Positions 59,985 through 64,000 of a stretch of 64,000 nucleotides of DNA are shown here, in pieces; position 1 is the first letter of the stretch, and each line of letters starts with the position of its first letter. A program made the translations under genes and the position numbers. This DNA is from Propionibacteriaceae bacterium (GTDB taxonomy: Bacteria > Actinomycetota > Actinomycetes > Propionibacteriales > Propionibacteriaceae): the NCBI GenBank assembly GCA_016717345.1, contig JADKFR010000003.1:310001-374000 (forward strand), read 5' to 3'. A model generated the notes under the pieces. The model did no database searches, was not told the origin of the DNA, and was given only the letters and a program-made list of their open reading frames with translations.

Positions 59985-60539
59985 TCAGTCGGTCTGCGTC
60001 CACGTCGTCAGGCCGTCCCACCGTGGATCGGTGGCCTCGGCATGACCGTGGTCAGGATCCCGATTGAGGTTGGCCCCACAGGAGGGACACAACCCCGCGC
60101 AATCCGGACGGCACAGTGGCGTGAACGGCAGGTCGAGCACCACGGCGTCCCGCAGCAGGGGTTCGAGGTCGATCAGTTCTTCCTCGATGCGGCTGGCCTC
60201 GGGATCGTCCAACTCCTTGTCGGGGTGACAGAACAGGTCCTGCAGATCGATCTCGGTGACATCCGCGATCGCCTCCAGGCACCGTGCGCACTGCCCCTCG
60301 AGGCGGACCTCGGCGGTTCCGGTGACCAGCACCCCCTCCACCACCGACTCGACGCTGAGGTCGAGCCGAATGGGCGAGCCGGGTGGTACTCCGATCATGT
60401 CGATGCCGATGCCCTCCGGTGCTTCAACGACCCGCGTGACCTGCTTCATCCCGCCAGCCCTGCGTCCCAACTCGTGGGTATCCAGGACAAGCCCGGAGCG
60501 AGGGTCGGGATGGCGGTGAGGCACGACAGATCCCTTCAT
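59985..60539 (-). CDS. DUF177 (YceD) family protein
   Basis: Protein of 184 residues. It has the family zinc-like cysteines (EGQCARCLEAI and CRPDCAGLCPSCGANL) and the LVLDTHELGRRAG N-terminus. DUF177 proteins are linked to 23S rRNA metabolism and always lie upstream of rpmF, as here. A start at the internal Met (about residue 31) is unlikely. Confidence 0.93.
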   Translation of the reverse strand: MKGSVVPHRHPDPRSGLVLDTHELGRRAGGMKQVTRVVEAPEGIGIDMIGVPPGSPIRLDLSVESVVEGVLVTGTAEVRLEGQCARCLEAIADVTEIDLQDLFCHPDKELDDPEASRIEEELIDLEPLLRDAVVLDLPFTPLCRPDCAGLCPSCGANLNRDPDHGHAEATDPRWDGLTTWTQTD

Positions 60540-60612
60540 CGGTGGCGCGACAGCGTCATAACCAAGGGACGACTCTACCGTGGCGGCCAGGCAGGAACCA
60601 AAACGGCGAGGG

Positions 60613-61110
60613 TCAGACCTTCAGGCGGGGCAGGGCCTGGGTCTGGTCGCCGTCGAGGGAGGACCTGGTGGAAAGCCGGGCGCGCATGGTCGCCACCTGC
60701 GCGAGGGTCTTCTGCAGCCCGGCCTCGAAGCTGGCGATGCGGGAATCGACATAGGTGTCGGCCTCGCGCTTCAGCGCCTCGGTCTCGGCCACCGACTTCT
60801 GTTCCAGGAGATGGGCCTTACGGCGGGCCTCCTCCATCACCGGGGTCTTGCTCGCCAGGTAGGACGCCCGCTCTTCTGCCTGAGCGATGATCTGGGCCGC
60901 CTCCGCCTGCGCCCGCTCGAGTGTCTCCAGCGACGTGGCGGTCACGCGCTGAGCTTCGCTGATGTCCTCGGCCAAGGCACTGGTTGCCCGGTCGATCAGG
61001 GAGAGCGCCTCAGCCCGATTGACCATGCAGGATGCGGACATCGGGACGGCCTTGGCTCCCGAGACGACAGCACGCAGTGAGGCCAACACCTCGATCGCGC
61101 GATCAACCAT
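60613..61110 (-). CDS. DivIVA/SepIVA-like coiled-coil protein
   Basis: Protein of 165 residues, almost wholly alpha-helical coiled coil (EDISEAQRVTATSLETLERA, then AQIIAQAEERASYLASKTP). In mycobacteria the gene at this place encodes SepIVA, which organises septation and peptidoglycan synthesis. The same role is inferred here from position and layout. Its start overlaps the coaD stop by 8 bp, so the two are coupled. Confidence 0.85.
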   Translation of the reverse strand: MVDRAIEVLASLRAVVSGAKAVPMSASCMVNRAEALSLIDRATSALAEDISEAQRVTATSLETLERAQAEAAQIIAQAEERASYLASKTPVMEEARRKAHLLEQKSVAETEALKREADTYVDSRIASFEAGLQKTLAQVATMRARLSTRSSLDGDQTQALPRLKV

Positions 61111-61600
61111 CGTTTCGCTCCTTTGCTCCGGGGGTCACTGTGGCTGCAATCCGCTCTGCCACCAGGGCAGGGACGAAGCTCGACACGTCTCCACCATAGG
61201 AGGCGACCTCACGAATCATGGTGGAGGACAGCGTCGACCACGCCGAGGAAGCGGGCAGCATCACGGTCTCGATCCCTCCGACGATGCCGTTGATGTGGGC
61301 CATCTGCAGCTCGAAGTCGAAATCTGAGGCGAACCGGATGCCCTTGACCACGACTGAGGCGCCGTGGACGGCCGCGAAATCCACCAGCAGGCCGTGCAGG
61401 GCGAGCACCCTCACCCCTAGGATGTCCGCCGTCGCTGCCCGGAGCAACTCGATGCGTTCGTCGGTGTCGAACAGGTAGTTCTTGGCCGAGTTGCGGCCCA
61501 CGGCCACGATCACGTCGGAGAACAGCGCAGCAGCCCGACGGATGATGTCGAGGTGCCCGTGGGTCACCGGGTCGAAGGACCCCGGGCAGATCGCGGTCAT
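61103..61600 (-). CDS. coaD: pantetheine-phosphate adenylyltransferase
   Basis: Enzyme of 165 residues for the penultimate step of coenzyme A synthesis. Motifs: AICPGSFDPVTHGHLDIIRR (nucleotide-binding T/HxGH) and SSTMIREVASYGGDVSSFVP. Length and sequence are typical. Its ATG at 61600 shares a base with the rsmD stop. Confidence 0.96.
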   Translation of the reverse strand: MTAICPGSFDPVTHGHLDIIRRAAALFSDVIVAVGRNSAKNYLFDTDERIELLRAATADILGVRVLALHGLLVDFAAVHGASVVVKGIRFASDFDFELQMAHINGIVGGIETVMLPASSAWSTLSSTMIREVASYGGDVSSFVPALVAERIAATVTPGAKERNDG

Positions 61601-62196
61601 CAGTGGCCCTTCATCGCGAAGTACAGGATCGTCTCACCGTAGCGTCGTTCCCAGGATTCCTGCAGGCCCTCGGGCCACTGGGGAGCGCGGTCCCGGCTGG
61701 AGCGCTCGACGATGACCAGACCGCGCGGGGCCACCCAGCCCTCGGCGACCAGTGTCGTCAGGACGCCCTCCACCCGGTCGGTGGCAAGGGCGTACGGTGG
61801 ATCGGCCCACACCACGTCGTAGCCGTCCCGGGTGGGGGACGTCGGCCCGGTGGCAAGAAAGGCCGCGACCGTACGGCTGATCACCGTGACGTCAAGCTGC
61901 GTGGCCGCCACGTTGCGCCGGGCGACCTCGGCGGTCGCCCGGTCGGATTCCACGGCGACGACCGGGGCGGCCCCCCGGCTGGCAGCCTCCAGGCCCACTG
62001 CCCCCGACCCCGCGTAGAGGTCGAGAAACCCCAACCCTGCCAGCGTGGTGGCCGCCGGCTGCCCTGCCGTCCCTGCCCAGTCCGCGATCAGCGAGAACAC
62101 GGCCTCCCGCACCCGATCTGAGGTCGGACGGGTCTCCTGATGGCCCGGCATCTTCAGGCGATGACCCTTGCGGGCCCCGGCGATGATGCGACTCAT
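61600..62196 (-). CDS. rsmD: 16S rRNA (guanine(966)-N2)-methyltransferase
   Basis: Rossmann-fold methyltransferase of 198 residues. It opens MSRIIAGARKGHRLKMPG, has the SAM site FLDLYAGSGAVGLEAASRGA and the catalytic DVVWADPPYAL. It is coupled to coaD. It lies 124 bp past recG, separated by the dispersed repeat. Confidence 0.95.
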   Translation of the reverse strand: MSRIIAGARKGHRLKMPGHQETRPTSDRVREAVFSLIADWAGTAGQPAATTLAGLGFLDLYAGSGAVGLEAASRGAAPVVAVESDRATAEVARRNVAATQLDVTVISRTVAAFLATGPTSPTRDGYDVVWADPPYALATDRVEGVLTTLVAEGWVAPRGLVIVERSSRDRAPQWPEGLQESWERRYGETILYFAMKGH

Positions 62197-62223
62197 GGTC
62201 TCAGGCTAGCCGCCCCCCTGTTC

Positions 62224-62274
62224 GACCTTGCGCCCCTTGGCTGACACTGCGCCCTCTATAGCAGGCGCAAGGTC
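62224..62274. repeat. dispersed GC-rich inverted repeat
   Basis: GACCTTGCGCC and GGCGCAAGGTC are perfect 11-bp arms around a loop holding CCCCTTGGC and CTATAG. GACGAGGCGCAGAG is repeated after it (about 62277-62312). It matches the layout of 43146-43205. Confidence 0.75.
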
Positions 62275-62320
62275 AGGGACGAGGCGCAGAGTCGCAGGGA
62301 CGAGGCGCAGAGAGGTGTGG

Positions 62321-64000
62321 TCAGTTCGAGTCGAGGAGGTCGCCGTCCGCGAGCATCTCGGTCTGCCGCACGGCGTCGGCGAAACCCGGGGTGGTGCATC
62401 CAGGGTCGAGGCGGACGCACTCCTCGGCGATCTCCCGGGCCCGCGCGATGATGTCGGCATGCTCCAGCACGCGCAGCAACCGGAGGCTGGACCGCGTTCC
62501 GGACTGGCTGGCGCCGAGGACGTCACCCTCGCGGCGTTGCTCAAGGTCGAGTTCAGCCAGTTCGAACCCGTTGGTGGTGGCCGCCACGGCCTCCAGTCGT
62601 TGGCGGGCCGGGTCGGCGGCGTCCCCATGGGTGATCAGCAGGCATACCCCTGGGTGGGAGCCGCGTCCGATCCGTCCGCGGAGCTGGTGGAGCTGAGAGA
62701 TGCCGAACTTGTCGGCGTCCCAGACCACCATCATGGTGGCGTTGGGGACGTCGACGCCGACCTCGATCACCGTGGTGGCAACGAGGACGTCGAGCTCACC
62801 GGCGGCGAACGACGACATCACAGCGTCCTTGGTGTCCGAGGGAAGCTGGCCGTGCAGCACTCCGACGTTGAGGTGGGCCAGCGGGCCCGCCGACAACTCG
62901 GCGGCCAACTCGACCACCCCCTTGCCCTGGTCGGCCTTCGCAGGCCCGCCCCCGATTCGGGAACACACGATGAAGACCTGGCGTCCGGCGGACACCTCTT
63001 CGATGACCCGCTGCCACGCCCGCTCCACCCAGGCCGGACGGCCCACCGCGTCGACCACCACGGTGCTGACGCTTTGGCGGCCGGCGGGAATCTCGGCCAG
63101 GGTTGCCACCTCAAGGTCGCCGAAGATGGTCATCGCCACTGAACGCGGGATCGGCGTCGCGGTGAGGACCAGCACGTGGGGGCGTCGCATGGCCTTTTCG
63201 GCCAGCGCTGCCCGCTGCTCGACGCCGAAACGGTGCTGCTCGTCGATCACCACCAGGCCCAGATCGGCGAACTGGACCCGGTCGGCAAGCAGGGCGTGGG
63301 TGCCGATCACGATGCCGGCCTCCCCGCTGGCCGCCCGCAGCAGGGCTGCCCGCCTGGCCGTCGCACCCATCGACCCCGTCAGCAGGACCACGTCGGTGGC
63401 CACCTCGGGGGCACCCAGCATCCTTCCGCCACCGAGTTCCCCGAGCAGGGAGCGGATGGTCTGGTAATGCTGGGTGGCGAGCACCTCGGTGGGGGCCAGC
63501 AGGGCGGCCTGTCCACCGGAATCCGCGACCGCGAGCATCGCCCGCAGGGCCACCACCGTCTTACCCGAGCCCACCTCCCCCTGCAGCAGCCGCTGCATCG
63601 GGCGCGACCTGGCCAGGTCGTCGAAGATGGCCGAGCTGACCCTCACCTGGCCGGTCGTGAGCCGGAACGGCAGTTGCCGGTCGAAGGCGTCGAGCAGTCC
63701 GTCGGCCACTCGAGGCCGGGGGGTGGCGGCCTGGGCCGCTGCCGAACTGCGGCGGTAGGCCATGGTGAGCTGCGTGGCCAACGCCTCGTCGAAGCGCAGG
63801 CGCTGCGCCCCCCGTTCGGCTTCGGCCAGCGAGACCGGGTGATGGACGGCGGCGAACGCGGTAGTGAGCTCGTCGACCCCGGCGCGGTCCCGCACCCAGG
63901 CGGGCCAGGGGTCCTCCGCCCCCGCCACCGACTGGCAGGCCAGCCGGGCGCATTCGGCCACCGTCCACGTCGGCAACCTGCCGGTCGCCGGGTAGAGGCC
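62321..64000 (-). CDS. recG: ATP-dependent DNA helicase RecG (5' end outside window)
   Basis: Branch-migration helicase that rescues stalled replication forks. The C-terminal 560 residues are present and open to the window edge. Wedge domain end (LYPATGRLPTWTVAE), Walker A LLQGEVGSGKTVVALRAML, DEAH-type VIDEQHRFGVEQR, motif III ATPIPRSVAMT, VIEVGVDVPNATMMVVWDAD and LRGRIGRGSHPG. It ends FADAVRQTEMLADGDLLDSN. The N-terminal part lies beyond base 64000. Confidence 0.96.
   Translation of the reverse strand, partial: GLYPATGRLPTWTVAECARLACQSVAGAEDPWPAWVRDRAGVDELTTAFAAVHHPVSLAEAERGAQRLRFDEALATQLTMAYRRSSAAAQAATPRPRVADGLLDAFDRQLPFRLTTGQVRVSSAIFDDLARSRPMQRLLQGEVGSGKTVVALRAMLAVADSGGQAALLAPTEVLATQHYQTIRSLLGELGGGRMLGAPEVATDVVLLTGSMGATARRAALLRAASGEAGIVIGTHALLADRVQFADLGLVVIDEQHRFGVEQRAALAEKAMRRPHVLVLTATPIPRSVAMTIFGDLEVATLAEIPAGRQSVSTVVVDAVGRPAWVERAWQRVIEEVSAGRQVFIVCSRIGGGPAKADQGKGVVELAAELSAGPLAHLNVGVLHGQLPSDTKDAVMSSFAAGELDVLVATTVIEVGVDVPNATMMVVWDADKFGISQLHQLRGRIGRGSHPGVCLLITHGDAADPARQRLEAVAATTNGFELAELDLEQRREGDVLGASQSGTRSSLRLLRVLEHADIIARAREIAEECVRLDPGCTTPGFADAVRQTEMLADGDLLDSN

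Overview
The window is high-GC DNA with dense, mostly co-directional genes and many 1-4 bp stop/start overlaps. It reads as a chromosome segment of an actinobacterium. Supporting evidence is the mycothiol ligase gene mshC, a SepIVA-like DivIVA protein, a DUF2469 protein, a five-helix SdhC with SdhAB, and the order ffh-ftsY-smc-mutM-rnc-rpmF-coaD-rsmD-recG. Propionibacteriales is a reasonable guess from gene content, but the genus cannot be fixed from sequence reading alone.

Region 1 (1-12.8 kb) is core. On the minus strand lie infC-rpmI-rplT-trmH-pheS-pheT (pheT runs off the left edge) and mshC-hisE-hisG-PH protein-SseB-like. uppP, an aldo/keto reductase and a YdeI-like gene run on the plus strand, and an M20 peptidase faces them. 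infC appears to start at ATC behind an attenuator-like terminator. The trmH and pheS frames are joined without a stop codon.

Region 2 (12.87-25.81 kb) is an integrative element in the 3' end of tRNA-Leu(GAG). A 22-bp direct repeat (attL 12869-12890, attR 25784-25805) bounds it, and a tyrosine integrase sits just inside attR. Both ends carry a shared repeat of about 30 bp that looks like integrase arm sites. The interior holds an operon of overlapping genes (complete tyrosine recombinase, small HTH protein, six-CxxC zinc-ribbon protein with a catalytically degenerate recombinase-like tail) and a second recombinase pair with one frameshifted member. It also holds a higBA locus whose toxin is frameshifted, an HTH-nucleotidyltransferase gene, a UPF0158 gene and several small proteins of unknown function.

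Region 3 (25.8-37.5 kb) is accessory or lineage-specific: SRPBCC, MerB-like, NmrA-like, MFS, cupin, an XRE regulator, VOC, a secreted phosphoesterase, ACT, a sirtuin, a two-RCK potassium channel with a DUF6394 partner, and a DUF4349 lipoprotein.

Region 4 (37.5-64 kb) is core again and almost wholly minus strand: dprA-comM-yraN, DUF2469, rnhB-lepB-rplS, sdhCAB, rpsP-KH-rimM-trmD, amidohydrolase, ffh, ftsY, smc, gtrA, macrodomain, mutM, rnc, rpmF, DUF177, sepIVA-like, coaD, rsmD and recG (5' end cut by the right edge). Two intergenic spaces carry related GC-rich repeats built on GACCYTGCGCC with a CTATAG centre. The most novel-looking content is the recombinase-HTH-zinc-ribbon operon at 14069-16970 inside the tRNA-Leu island.
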